Source: Beverwykella pulmonaria | Taxonomy: Eukaryota; Ascomycota; Dothideomycetes; Pleosporales; Melanommataceae | Assembly (NCBI GenBank): GCA_001599595.1 | Contig: BCHH01000018.1 | Span: 520,258-584,257 of the forward strand | Length of the DNA stretch: 64,000 nucleotides | Direction of reading: 5' to 3' | Shown: positions 45,596 to 57,357 of the stretch, one piece after another | How positions within the stretch are numbered: position 1 is the stretch's first letter | How the letters are laid out: each line of letters begins with the position of its first letter | Program-made: the position numbers and the translations under genes | The notes under the pieces: model-generated | Told to the model about the DNA's origin: nothing | Database searches by the model: none | The model's input: the letters and a program-made list of their open reading frames with translations, nothing else

Positions 45596-47193
45596 TAGAG
45601 CCGAGGGGTAGTATAGATAGAGACGCAAGTGTGGAACGGAGCAAGAACCTTGATGGAATGGACTCACTGGATTAGCATCACAGCGAGCTGTATGCGAGGC
45701 AAACCAAAATCGGCTTCCAGCAAACCACTGAACAATAATCGTTTATTCTAGCTTCCATTTTGTGTAGTATGGAGATTATTTCTCATACCATAATGCGTAC
45801 CCCTTTCGAGGATCCCGGTTGCAAGAGTGCCACTTTCCTTGGCTCGGCTATCAAGTTTTGTCGACTGCTTCTCATTCTCTATGGAACACACTCATGCCAC
45901 TTTTCACACAAGCTGAAAGACTGATCACAGCTCATTAAAATGAAGTAGCGTCTTTGAATGATAGAAGCGTGTCGTGATGTACTGATATCAGTCGAGCTAT
46001 GAAACTTGGGATATGGTTAAGACGCGAACTTCGTGCGCAAGACCTTCGTAAGCAGAAGGTGAGGCGAATAAAGTGATGTGACTTTGGAATATCAGCAGAG
46101 CGACCGACTATTTTATAGTTTTATCAGTACTCACTTGCCCGCAATAGGTAGCTGCATCAGGATGGCGTCACACGAGCCAAATCTAGATGCCCATTTACGT
46201 GTGGCCCGTGGTGTTCCCGGACTCCTTGCCGATATGGCGTTCGGCAGTTCTGTATATAGGCATCGGCCGCTGGAACTGCTCCTGAGGCCTCGAAGCTTCG
46301 AGGCCTTGAGATGTGAGTCATGAGAATGCAACTATGGCGAGAAATGTAAGGAGGGACATTCCTACCAAGCAATTGGTGAATGCAAAGAACAAGAAGACAC
46401 CAAGCAATCCACACTCCAGAGAGCACGTGCAGACGGTGTTCCCGACAACCCTGAGTTGCACACTCCACGCGAGGTTGTCAACCCAAATCAGGAGTGGGCG
46501 TGACATGTTGTCGCTTGAAGGAGAATAGTCAAGCTCTTCGTCACATTGACGGTGCAGGAGTCGGGAGCGAACCATGTCGGCTCTTTGAACTTGTTCCCAG
46601 TTTTGGACTTTTCGATGCACGCGCGACCTTCCACATCTCGTCTAGCCTGAAACACGGTCGCAGGGTGCGGGGCAAAAACAGGTTCAAATCCGCTTCTATT
46701 ACTCTTTTTCTTTCCCTACCGGTATTGCTTTTGCAGAGAATAATTCAAGTCTTGGCACTGGAGATTCCCTTGAACGTGAGTTATATAAGGTGACTTTGGT
46801 AGTTGTAACACGTAGGCATTCCTGAGCCCCTTCCTCGCCTCTCTTCGCTAACTAGTATCACCATGCGTTTTAGACAAGCGATGGAAAACTTTAGTGGTAA
46901 CGAGCCACGTTTGTTTTGTGGCGTTATCAGAACACCACCGCTGATCCAGCACAAGTCTAGGCAAGCCCCGGCGCCTTAGCCGTTTTCACGATCCCTTCAT
47001 GCACGCTTGTGACCGCCACGCAGAAGATCGTCAGGTCAGTCCCCAATAACGTTGAGCTATGAGTCGCGATACGCTGTACCCCTGTGAGCGGGGTCTCGAC
47101 ACCTCCCCCAAAGCTACGATCATCCTTTAAGATGCTGAGCGCACGTCGAAATCTCCCTTTCCTGCAGAGCATCGTGGTGCAGCATAATTTGTG
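45596..47193. other. 1.6-kb intergenic region
   Basis: Between the GH76 and the third rhodopsin-fold gene, same direction. No recognisable gene. It holds a perfect 22-bp palindrome at 46285-46306. Frames up to 103 codons around it lie on both strands and mirror each other. Confidence 0.45.
46285..46306. repeat. Perfect 22-bp palindrome
   Basis: AGGCCTCGAAG followed directly by its reverse complement CTTCGAGGCCT, with no loop. It could be a dimer binding site or a cruciform-forming site. No gene start lies close by. Confidence 0.6.
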
Positions 47194-48457
47194 ATGGCGG
47201 ACACACAGCAGCTTAATTACCCAGATGTCGATAGAGGGGCGCAGCTTGCTGCAACCTACATCGCTGGATGCGCTGTCTCGTTTGTGTTCGTTGCGATGCG
47301 ACTATGCGCGCGGTTCAGTATTACCAGTGTGGGAATTGACGACTGGTTCATGTTGGTGACTTGGGTATGGCCTCAATTGGGAACTCCAGAACTGAACATT
47401 TGCTAACCCTCTTTTCTTAGATAGTCTTCCTTCCCGTCACAATCCTCCTCAGTATCCTCTGCTTCTCTGGCGGTACGCGACATCTGGCATACCTCAGCAA
47501 AGACCCAACCCATGCTCAATACATTATCAAAATGAACTGGATGGCCCACCCGCTTGTGATTTTTTGCCTTGGGACCGGTAAGGTTGCCGTCGCCTTTCTG
47601 ATCGTCCGTCTCCTCAACCGTGCCTCCGTCTGGAGGAAGTGGAGCCTCTACATTGCCAGCATTTGGACAATGATCAACACATTCCTTATGATCCTCTTCA
47701 CATTCATACAGTGCAAGAATCCGGTGGCACTCTGGGATAACGAAGTGAAGAGCAGGACAACGTGCTGGGATCCGAGAGTTCAGAGCAGCTTTTCCATATA
47801 TGGTGCGAGCTTTCATGCTGTCTTGGATATTTTCCTCGCAGCGTTGCCAATTACGCTTGTGTGGGGGTTGAAGATGACGTTAAGGAAGAGAATAGCATTG
47901 TGTGGATTGCTCGGATGTGGCAGCTTGTAAAGATGAACTGTTCCAGACACAAAGACTGTGCTAATTCTTGGACAGGACTGGAATCTGTGCGGCCATCAAA
48001 ACAACTAAGCTCGCTTCATTGAATGATAGATCGGACTTCACATGGGAGACATTCTCTCTCTTCATGTGGACTGGGTATGTTTCAGCACCTCGATCCCACG
48101 TCTTGTCTTAGCTAACCTCAAACTACACATAGCATCGAGATCATTCTTCTAATCGTCTGCGGTTCCATTCCAGCACTAAAACCTCTCTACGCTATATGTC
48201 TAGGACGAAAGCCGATGACAGCTCGATCAAGCCAGCGGTATATGCACGGCACCGGCGCGAGCACGAAACCAACGTCGAGGAAGTCTTACGCAAGGCATAA
48301 TGACGAAAACACAGCATACGCGCTAGCCCAAGTTAGTTTACCGGGAACGGCTGTGCAGGATGGCATGTCGGAAGATGAAGTTGCGTTCGCAAAGGACGTG
48401 GAATTCCGGGAAGAGGACAGGCAAATACATGTGACTAAGACCTTCCAAGTTGAGTAA
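47194..48457 (+). CDS. Fungal rhodopsin-domain 7TM protein, copy 3
   Basis: Exons 47194-47364, 47421-47926, 47976-48074 and 48133-48457 join in frame to 366 aa (introns 49-58 nt). The ATG is at 47194; the preceding in-frame GTG is not used. Landmarks: ITSVGIDDWFMLVTW after helix 1, GGTRHLAYLSKDP, IKMNWMAHPLVIFCLGTGKV then LIVRLLNRASVWRKW, FIQCKNPVALWD, FHAVLDIFLAALPITLVWGL, SDFTWETFSLFMWTGIEI and CGSIPALKPLYAICLG. This is the classic fungal rhodopsin-domain layout (DDW, ALW, D in helix 5, W..IE in helix 6). The tail is about 80 residues and ends acidic. Membrane sensor of unknown ligand. The second hAT element lies 152 bp downstream. Confidence 0.86.
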
Positions 48458-48609
48458 TAATAATAGTAATAATAATGTAAGATTCCCACTGAACCCCTGA
48501 GTATCGTAACGTTTTGAATACATGTTGATGGGCATATTTGTAGGTCAATAGCGTGGCACGCTGTACTTCGTCGTGGAGAGAAAGTCCAAACAGCCAAGTG
48601 TGACTACTG

Positions 48610-49431
48610 CATCTTTTCCAATAGTCGGTTACTAGTAACTATTGTATATACATTTGAAGCCGTAACTGAACGTCTCGCCCGACCAACCGACTGATTGGGG
48701 GACGGGGGGTTACCGTACCTGAGGGCTGCCGTAAAGGCTTACTACACAATAGCTCCGTAACTGAAGGGTGTAGTTACTGGAGTAACTGGAGTCGTAAACC
48801 CCAAATTGTCGTCCATATCCTCAAATATCCCTCTAGCAGAGATGTGAGCTATAAGCTCATTTAGATCCTGCACTCGATATCCCACCCGCGACGCGATCAG
48901 GGGCTTGTTGGCGTAGTGTATATTCCCCCATTCCACTGGGAACTCAACGCCGTTGTTCTGGCCCACTTTGCGGGGGAAGGCCTTCGAGAGCGACTCGGCC
49001 GGAGCCTTGGGCGTTGAGGGCGTCGGGCCCGACGAAACAATGGAGGAGGACATAGAGGGCGTCGGCGAGGTCGCCCTTGCCCTCTCGAGACGGCGGGACG
49101 ACGGCGTCGGGTGGCGGGGCGTACGATTCTGGGACGTCAAGAAGGACCTCATATTGAAGGGTGTCGGGCTGTGGCCAGGAGAGAGAGTTGAGTTTATTAT
49201 GGAGATTTGACGAATCCGGCATCAAATCTCCACAGCTTATCACCGGCGCCCTTGGCAGGTCTCATCTCCAGCCTCAACACCAATAAAAAGTCTGTATAGG
49301 CCAGTTACTGCAGTAACTACAGCCTCATCCATCAGTCAGTTACGGAGGAGGGTCCCCTTACTGACCGACTGCGCAGGCATCTGACTGTTAGCAACAGTAA
49401 CTAACAGTCGGACCGACTATTGGGAACGATG
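48610..49431. mobile_element. Non-autonomous hAT-type element, copy 2 (inverted)
   Basis: 822 bp, the reverse-complement counterpart of 20440-21260, with an exact 8-bp duplication GACTACTG (48602-48609 and 49432-49439). On the minus strand an uninterrupted 136-codon frame (49152-48742) ends inside the element. In copy 1 the same frame is cut by a TAG where copy 2 has CAG. Internal sequence is strongly similar, with scattered C/T differences. It lies between the third receptor gene and the HET relic and interrupts no gene I can see. Confidence 0.9.
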
Positions 49432-49645
49432 GACTACTGCTAGGTAGTCCCAGTCGGGAAACGCGCAAGTCCGGTAAACTTAGTGCCTGTCTTTGAACTT
49501 CTGCATCAAAATACCACCAACGAAAATCAACTGCCCCATCGCAACTGAATGGAGCGACAGCTATCACGGTAAACCTAGGTCTCAAATTTCGAGCGTTTGA
49601 CGAAAAGGTGTTGTCAAACAGCTCGCGCTAAGGCCTTACATCATC

Positions 49646-51395
49646 ATGACAGAGGGCGCTTTTCCCAAGACTTATCAATACCGACCTCTCGAAGGCGATC
49701 GTATATACGCATGCTTCAAATCCTTTTCCACAGGAATAGCGGAAGTAAGCAGATACCGCAGTACAAGATTGTGTAGCGAGAGTTGCCACACGAAGATAGA
49801 GGGTCACAGCGAGATTTCGAAGCAGTATTCTACACTTGGGGTAAACCAGACCGAATTGTCGGACTGGCTGTTCAAGACGATGTTGAAGGACCCGCCGACA
49901 TTATTGGTCTTACTGAGAGTCTCTCTTAGGCGCTGTCACACCTAAACCGACGTTCAGCTTCTGACCTTCTCTGGATCGACAGCTCTGCATCAATCAGGTT
50001 GACACGGGAGAGAAGTTGCACCAAATTGGCCTTATGGCTCATATCTAGTGTGGCTCAGGCCTGAAAATGGAAACAGCTCTCTCTGCAAAGAATACCTTAT
50101 AGGAGTCGCGGAGTGTAAGGAGACTGTCGGCAGGAGATCAAAATATGGGTATAAAGTGTATTCAAGACGAATCCTTGAGGAGTACTCAGGAGTCGGAGGG
50201 TAACTATATACATATCGGCACGTGACTGGAGATCACGTGGTCCGAGACCTGGCCGAAGGCTGGCCGAGGATGGCCCGGAGGGGAAGGTTGCTCGTGACAC
50301 GGAGTTTATTCGAGGAATGCCCAACGCTGAAAGAATGACACTGTGAGGCGCTACCTTTAATTCAGATACACGATAATTGTTAGTTTAAAGCACTTCCAGA
50401 AGCCTTGTTACAGCTTCCAGGTACGCGCAAGCCATCCGGGGATTCTGGTCGCGTCCATGTTTCTCCAGTGCTCGGTTATGCAGGGGCTTCGGCTTGCCCG
50501 CAACTCCACCTTTCTCACGGGTGACATCCAATTAGACATGCGGGACCTTTCGGATCTTCATAAAGCCCCGATATCGCATAATATTTGCGACCCAGGAAGC
50601 TCATACGACTACAATGTCCTCATGAATGTCAAGTGGCATCCATTCGCTAACGACAATCAGCCACCCGGTTTCTCAGGTTAATATATCAAGTTATTCAAAA
50701 ATTCCAGACGTCGGTGTTAGGAGATCGGCTTTATTCCCTTCTTGGTATTATGACGACCTCTTTGACCCTATCACACGACTTCGCTTATTCCGTGTATATA
50801 CTGTAACCACGTTGCCGAGTTACCTCATCTCGGCACCCAGTTACCTGGTAATACAACCCGCTTTCAGCTCTCTGCTCAAATAACTGCTCGTCACAGGTAT
50901 AGTTCAAGGCTCCGGATTCACTTTCGTGCCCGACTGCGAAGTCTCCACCAGGACAAACTTCACCAGATTTTCCGCATCCCTAGTGGAAACTTTTGGCTCC
51001 CTTCACTTTCTACCCCTTTGATCCGCCAATCTAGACGCGCTATTTCCATGCACGCCTGCAGAGTTGAAAGACTTCCCTTCCTGTTCTATCCAGACATCTA
51101 CGCCATCGTCGACGTCCTTTCGACTTTCTACTGGAGAGAGTGTGAGCTCTTTGAAGCGAGATCGCCTAGAACGCAACAAAGAACCGGCGACACGTACACC
51201 ACCAATTCCACAGTAAAAGGCGCATATAAGAACGTCGCTTCAGAATCCGATCGTCTAATAGTCGAAGGCAAGATCATCAACTCTGTAGATACAGTGAGCA
51301 ATGGGCGTTTCCATCGGTACTGCGATGTAGATGTTGAGTATCTCGATGGCCTCGTTACGCAAATTAAGAATAACTTGCCTGGCCTGGATCTCTAG
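49646..51395 (+). pseudogene. HET-domain (heterokaryon incompatibility) gene, broken
   Basis: The opening MTEGAFPKTYQYRPLEGDRI is a typical HET N-terminus. In a second frame come DFEAVFYTWGKPDRIVGLAV (near 49815), SASDLLWIDSSASIRLTREK and VWLRPENGNSS. The block before the WID motif carries an in-frame TAG at 49927-49929. Downstream of an inserted solo LTR (50114-50299) the gene continues with LQLPG near 50420, GDRLYSLLGI near 50730 and a C-terminal stretch to 51395 (YKNVASESDRLIVEGKIINS), in several frames. HET proteins trigger death of incompatible fused cells. Here frame changes, stops and an LTR make the allele null. One exon start is intact, so a short N-terminal peptide could still be made. 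Confidence 0.78.
50114..50299 (-). repeat. Solo LTR (family 3, 186 bp) with CGGAG duplication
   Basis: Starts TGTAAGGAG, ends CGTGACA, and is flanked by CGGAG at 50109-50113 and 50300-50304. On the minus strand it reads TGTCACGAG.., with CACGTGATCTCCAGTCACGTG and a TATGTATATAG TATA-like box in the usual promoter order, so minus is the likelier sense. It sits inside the coding part of the HET relic. Confidence 0.85.
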
Positions 51396-52175
51396 ACGTA
51401 GAAAGAGATGATTCCTTTCCTGGACGTTGTATCTCCGAATGGCTGTAGTCCAGACAGATCCGTAGAATAGACCTGGAAGTTCCAAAAAAAAACCCCCACC
51501 CAATACTAGAAGAAAAGGTCAAGGATATAGCAAGATCAAAGGAAGCACTGGGAACATGTCTCTCTGTAAGCAGAGGACGCCGATTCGAAAGAAAAGAAGG
51601 ATGGGAGGCTGGTTCTTGCCCCCGCAATTGGGACGAATGTTGCGGCTAAAACATTTTAGAACGGCCAGGTGGCAGCTAACACACGTGGGTCTTTGATTGC
51701 GATACTTTATGGGTGAATTATTCACATGATATTGGAGTCTATAGACGAGAAACTAAGTGAGTACAAGATGGTCGACGACTGCTATGTAGAGCGATTAATA
51801 CATGGGGAGGGAGCGGCGTTGGAGGAAGAGTATGCGGAGGTGTTTGTGCTCACTTGAACATTTACGTAAAGACATATACTTCGGTCCGTCTGTCTCGAGA
51901 ACTGAGTTGATACTAGGTGAAAAGACGCACAAGAAGAAGGGACAAAGGCTGCACACTATGACAAAGGAAATATTTCAAATTCGTACTAAGCCCTCCATGG
52001 GGCCCAACGGCAAGTGTGTTGAAGCTAGAAAGCGAAAGATTGAGTAAGTTAAAGAATAGTTCAATGGGAGACAAGCTTGATGTGACAAATGAAAGAAAAC
52101 GAGATGCAAACAAATTAGCATATCGACAGGTAGAAAGGGGCGATAGTGCGACCACTGCAAAGCGCTAAGAGGAAT
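51396..52175. other. Intergenic, no gene recognised
   Basis: 780 nt between the HET relic and the 3' end of the multicopper oxidase. Overlapping frames of up to 87 codons on both strands, no motif. An A9 run precedes CCCCCACCC at about 51485-51500. Confidence 0.4.
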
Positions 52176-54130
52176 CTATACAACAAACCGCCTGTAGCGA
52201 GGAATAGATCCAGACTCCGCGCGCTCGTAGTCCTCACCTCGCTTCGTCTTTGGGAGGACCTGTGCGGCCAACGCGTCTTCGACCTCGGACAGCTCACTGT
52301 ACGGCTGCTGAAGTGCTAGAGCCTGCACCGCAGCAGTGATAGCTTGCTGACTGAAAGGCCCAGACTGAGCAGTGAAGTCAGCCTGCACGTATGGCTTGGC
52401 TCTCCATCGAGCGTCCATTGGGTCCGAGAAGTCGGTCTCCTCATTGTAGCCAAAACTCTCTAGCGTAGTGACGTTGAATGCGGCCATCATATCCTGATCT
52501 TCGTGAATCAAATTATGGCAATGGAACATATATACTCCATCCCAAGGCGCATAGTGCGCTTCAACAATTACAGTCTCGCCTTTGCCGAGCCAGACTACGT
52601 CCTTGAGACCTGCGGCTTCATAAGGCTCAACGCCACGATCGGTACGCGAGACGACTTTGAAGTCTACAAGGTGCACGTGGATGGGGTGTGTCCAGCCGCC
52701 GGACGAGTTTTCCAGCTCCCATATCTCGACTTTGCCTCGGGGTACCTTGGCTAGGACTCTGTTCTCGACATCTGCGAAGCCAACGCCGTTGATGCGCCAC
52801 TCTCCATCCGTTCGATGAAAGCGGAAGTGATGGTCAATGCCAGTGGATGCAGAGGGAAAGGGAACAGAGCGGAGATTTTGGGGCACGACGGAGGCATCGG
52901 TGACAGGTGTGTTGCTGACAATGAAGCGCATGACCTTGTCCGTATTCGCATAGTCGTCGTCAACACCAATGTCACCTGCCCTGGGGAGGTTGCGTAGATC
53001 AATGGTCTGGCCCGCATAGGACGTGAAGTCAAAGACAACTTCATAGCGCTCGGCGCAAGATACTAGGAGATCTGAAGTCTGTACAGGGTGTTCTGTGAGA
53101 CCCGCATCCGTAGCAATCACATTGAATGGAAGTTTCGTGTTGAGAGCTGTGGACCTGGCGAAGTACAACGCAAAGTTGCGCGAAACGGCGGCGTTGAGAA
53201 AGCGGAAGCGGTATTTGCGTGGCTGGACGTTCAGGAAGGGCCATGGTTGACCGTTGACATGGATCATGTCGCCCCACACACTCGTGTCCTCTCCTTCAGT
53301 GGACTGGAGCGTGCCGTCTTGGTTGTAGATCTTGGAAGATAGAATGAGCGGGATGTCGAATGTACCGTAGCCTGATGGAAGGCCAAGAGCAGCTTCTGCA
53401 GGATCGGTGATGATGTAGGCTCCGGCTTGGCCGAAGTATGCATTCTCAGCAGTCTACAGTGGTCAACAATTGCACAGATATATGTTACCATTGACACTTA
53501 CGAAATGCATAGCATGATCGTGATACCAAAGGAGTCTAGCAGACTGAAAATTTGGGTAGTAATAGTCCTTGTACTGGCCGGGAAGTGTCACATCCTCGGC
53601 CCAGCCATCGAAGGGAGCTCGAGAAGGTGAACCATGAAGATGGACAGAGTTCTCAATAACAGCGTTATTGATGAATCGAACAACGGTTTCGGTACCCCTT
53701 GGGATCACAAATGTAGGACCGGGGGACATTCCATCGTAACCAACCAGTTGAGCGGGCTGCTTGTTCTGATAGACTTGATGCTGAAATGACTTGATCTCAA
53801 CTTCGTAGTACCAGATCTCGTTGCCGGTGACTGGGTTTGTGACAACCCTATATTGTGTCAGTGTCATATTATATAACTTTAGCTGGCAGACTCGACTCAC
53901 TGCTTTGGCTGCTTCACTGGAGGGATTGGAAGCGCCACTTGGTAGATCTGGTTGTACACTGGACTGATCCAGCCACTTCCCCTATGGGCAGGATTTCCTG
54001 GATCATCCTCTACGATCTGGTCAAGAGCTTCCTTTTCAGTAGCGGGAATCTCGGAGAAGAGTCGATCTTGAGCAAAGGATGGAGAAAGGAGTGAAAGCCC
54101 AAAGGCTACTTGGAGAAGGCTCGACCTCAT
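52176..54130 (-). CDS. Secreted multicopper oxidase, bilirubin-oxidase type
   Basis: Exons 54130-53901, 53847-53502 and 53453-52176 join to 617 aa (53- and 48-nt introns). Signal peptide MRSSLLQVAFGLSLLSPSFA. All four copper motifs are present in order: HLHG in NSVHLHGSPSRAPFDGWAED, HDH in LLWYHDHAMHF, HPIHVHLVDF and HCHNLIHEDQDMM. The last has the Met that is the axial type-1 ligand in bilirubin oxidase. The three cupredoxin domains and the spacing fit fungal bilirubin oxidase and bacterial CotA rather than classical laccase (whose L2/L4 motifs differ). It oxidises phenols or tetrapyrroles and reduces oxygen to water, outside the cell. A tail of about 80 residues after the last motif is longer than usual and of unknown role. 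Confidence 0.93.
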
Positions 54131-57100
54131 GCCGTAAGATTACTATCGGAGAAGAATAAGGATATCGAAGTAAAAAATGCAAGTATATTGTGGAAGACAC
54201 AACTGAAAGTTGATGCCTATCAAAAAAGGCTCCCAGCTGATATATATACCTTTCCTTCGATTGTACACCGTATCCCTTCATCCATTTGAAGCCGAAGATA
54301 TCTGCCGCAGTCCACACAATGAGTTCAGGACTGATCACACTGCATCAGACTATTGGATCCAAGGGTAAGGGCTTGTCTCTACTTTTCCAGCTGAGTGTGG
54401 CTTTATTACCTCCGAACGCTGCCCTTGGGCATATGAAAGGCGTTAGCTAATGTATCCTGCGGCCGAGGAGAGTTAGAGGGCGTTTCGTATAATGGGGATA
54501 GACTAATTCAGGATCTATGGCCTGGTCGACTGAATGTGCGTCCGAGCCGGTATAGGCGCCACCAATACACCAAACGCACGTAAGAGATAGAGATCGCTCT
54601 AATTTTTTGTTCTCATTTTATGTGTTCGCTTTGAGTACATGAGACCACACTGGTTATTTTCTGGGACCTGAGGTGGCAGCCGTGTTTGCGATCATCAAAA
54701 CTTCGCCGACTTAAATATATAGCCCACCATAGTTCAGAACTCGTTCAATGAAGGTTCATGGTATGAATTCGTCCTCAAGCACCTCAGTGGCGTTTATTGT
54801 TCACTTGCGCCCTTAAAACGAAAACCTTTGAGTGCTCAATCCGAATGTGCTTGACCGTATAGCTATAATCAAGGGGTAGTGCACATGCAGCTCGTCAAAA
54901 TTATGTTAGAGTTGTTTCATCTTAGCAGTGGAGCCGATTTCGAAGAGGAAAAGGACGGATTGCTAAATTTCGTGATAGCTGGGCAGGAAGGGCCTCGGAA
55001 TAGCAGCAGCCAAGTGTCTCACATACTCATCGAGTCAAGCAAAGCTTAGTGGCGGTGGCAATCTTGGCAAAACTGTGGGACGTCGTCATGAGAAGAAGAG
55101 GGTGTCATGGCATCACGTTATAGTGGCGTTTAGTGAAAGGAAAGATTCATGTAGTGGAAATGGACGGGTGAAAGTCGCGTATACGAACCACATGATACCC
55201 AAGATTTTGTAATCATCGTCCGTTAGGAAGATTGGACTTTGCTCACAAAGAAAACAAACGGCGGTTAACTTATACCCCAAAACATATAAATGAGGCTTTG
55301 AGTTCGGAGAAACCTTAGGCCTAGAGATACCTTGCCGGCTCCCGTACAGTCCTTTGATTTTGCTCCAGTTCAGTGGGATCCTTAAAGCTCTATTGGTCTC
55401 TTTCAGGATTTCTTTCAGGGGAATCAAACATGGTTCACACTGGGCCGGCCCGCTACCGTCAGGGTCCCGTAGCCGATGAGTTCAATCGACTGTATCCTCA
55501 TTGGACAAATGTAAGGGATATGTGAGTTTCCACTGCCAAGCGAAGTTGGGCTGTAGAGGCGGCTCGTATGGCGTCCCGCGGGCTTGGCAAAGGGAATCCT
55601 CCATGGAGGTGGAAACCACATGGGTGTCTCGGCATCTTTTTTTCATTGAACAGGCGGGACGAAAGGAATAGTCTGGTGCCAGGATCTAGTTGTGGGAGGG
55701 ATACGGGAGAAGTTGCAATCATGCTATTTCACTCTGAGTCGTAGCAAAGCGTCTCTATGCGCTAGTAGTCACGGTAATCTTCCGGCAGCACGCGGGGGTA
55801 GAAAAATACATGGGTCATTCCGATGAAGTCCTACACGGCTTTAACCAGGCCAGTCTCTTTAAGAATAGAACTTATAAGAATGAATTTCGAAGAGTAAGAT
55901 CCGGTTCTCACCGATTCCCAGAATTCCAGCTACCAGGCATCAAATGCTGACCTCAATACAGGCCGCACGATTTGTGGTTGCGGTCCTGGTTGCTCTCGGA
56001 ATGCTCTTGGCGGGCTAAAACGCGGAAGCCACCCCGCATGTGCATAGGCTGAGGGTTGGAAGCGATTGCTTGGCCGCCTCTTAACATCGCATATTGGAAG
56101 CTTGAGGCTTACCCACGTGCTCCCCCCTACTTCGTATTCTGTAAGAATAGTCACTGCTCCGTATTATACACTACTTCGGGACTTAGATATTCCGACAGTT
56201 TGGATGAGAATCTTGGTACCCCCAAATCCCTCCAAAAGCGGCCACATTTTCCACCATTGCCAAGGGCTTGGGAGAGGAGCCTTCAACAGCCCGTCCTTAT
56301 TGGCAAGGCTGCCCCACCTACAAATTACGGTTCGACTCAAAATCGATTCAGTTTTGCAGACCTCGGGATGAGCTCGGTTACAGGTTCATGCAAGGCAGTT
56401 ATCTTTCTTTTCTTTTTCTCTCGGAATCTATCAACATATCAAATGAGGAATCATGCACATTTGATAAGCCTCTCTCAAGGAGTCAAAGCTATTGAACTTG
56501 TGGGATCCGTGTTTTTAGAAAGAGTACTTATTTGTCGCAACGAAGGGAAAGTAGCACCGGAGGTGAAATAACTTTCAATATGGGTATCTCGAGAGAAGCA
56601 AGGGTCAATGTGCTACAAAATTGGTTGGAAACACTTTCCATCTCTATAATCGGTTCCTCTTTCCTGTTCTTATATCGGCCCTCGAAGTTTCCACTCAGTT
56701 AATTTCAAGGCAGCAATCAAATTCCCTCCACGCCATGTTTTAGAGAGTCGTCCAGAGAAGCGAACCGTCCACCCCAGCAATATTCTACCACTCTAAAACA
56801 CAATAACTCTACAACGCAAGAAGATAGAGACCGTCTACAATTTGCAAATTAATATGCAGTAGTTTCTGCACCTTTCTCACGAGTGCAAATATTTTGACCT
56901 ATTTCTTTGCAGCAGCTACAGCGTGTCTGCTGAGCCGTGTTGGTACTAAAGCGCGCCCTACCTTGGCGCATTTCGCCCTCAAGTTGCGCACCAACGTCTT
57001 TTTGAGCGATTATATTAGCGCCCTCTATTTTTTTAAGGGGCCCTTGCTTCTATATCTGCTGTCTTTTGCGTGCTTTCGCTTTGTTGCAGCTTTATTCTTG

Positions 57101-57357
57101 GGAAATAAGGCTTACGTACCTCGCACACCAGAAATGCCACCACCCTAGTTTATAAATAGAATAGTGAATTAATCAATACTATGTCATAGACCCAAAGTAG
57201 GTGTGTATTCACTTGGAGAGGTGTTCTGGGTAGAAGTCAATCGGAATCCTTATTTCCCGAGAATATTGGCGCACTAGAGCCTGTATCTACTCAACATTAC
57301 TGAGCTACGGTAGCATGCAGCTGCTCTTCTTACACTACCTACCTCTCGTATTCAAAT
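54131..57357. other. 3.2-kb gene-poor region
   Basis: Beyond the multicopper oxidase promoter no gene could be recognised. The largest frame (56056-56571, 171 codons, plus) is low-complexity in places and overlaps other frames. One frame at 56894-57148 is hydrophobic but unsupported. No LTR with matching flanks was found. Confidence 0.4.
54241..54248 (-). promoter_or_regulatory. TATA box of multicopper oxidase gene
   Basis: TATATATA lies 111 nt upstream of the start codon, in a position usual for Pezizomycotina promoters. Confidence 0.5.

Noticed and set aside
56056..56571. 171-codon plus-strand open frame
   Set aside because: No recognisable domain, two other frames open over the same stretch, and no flanking gene structure.
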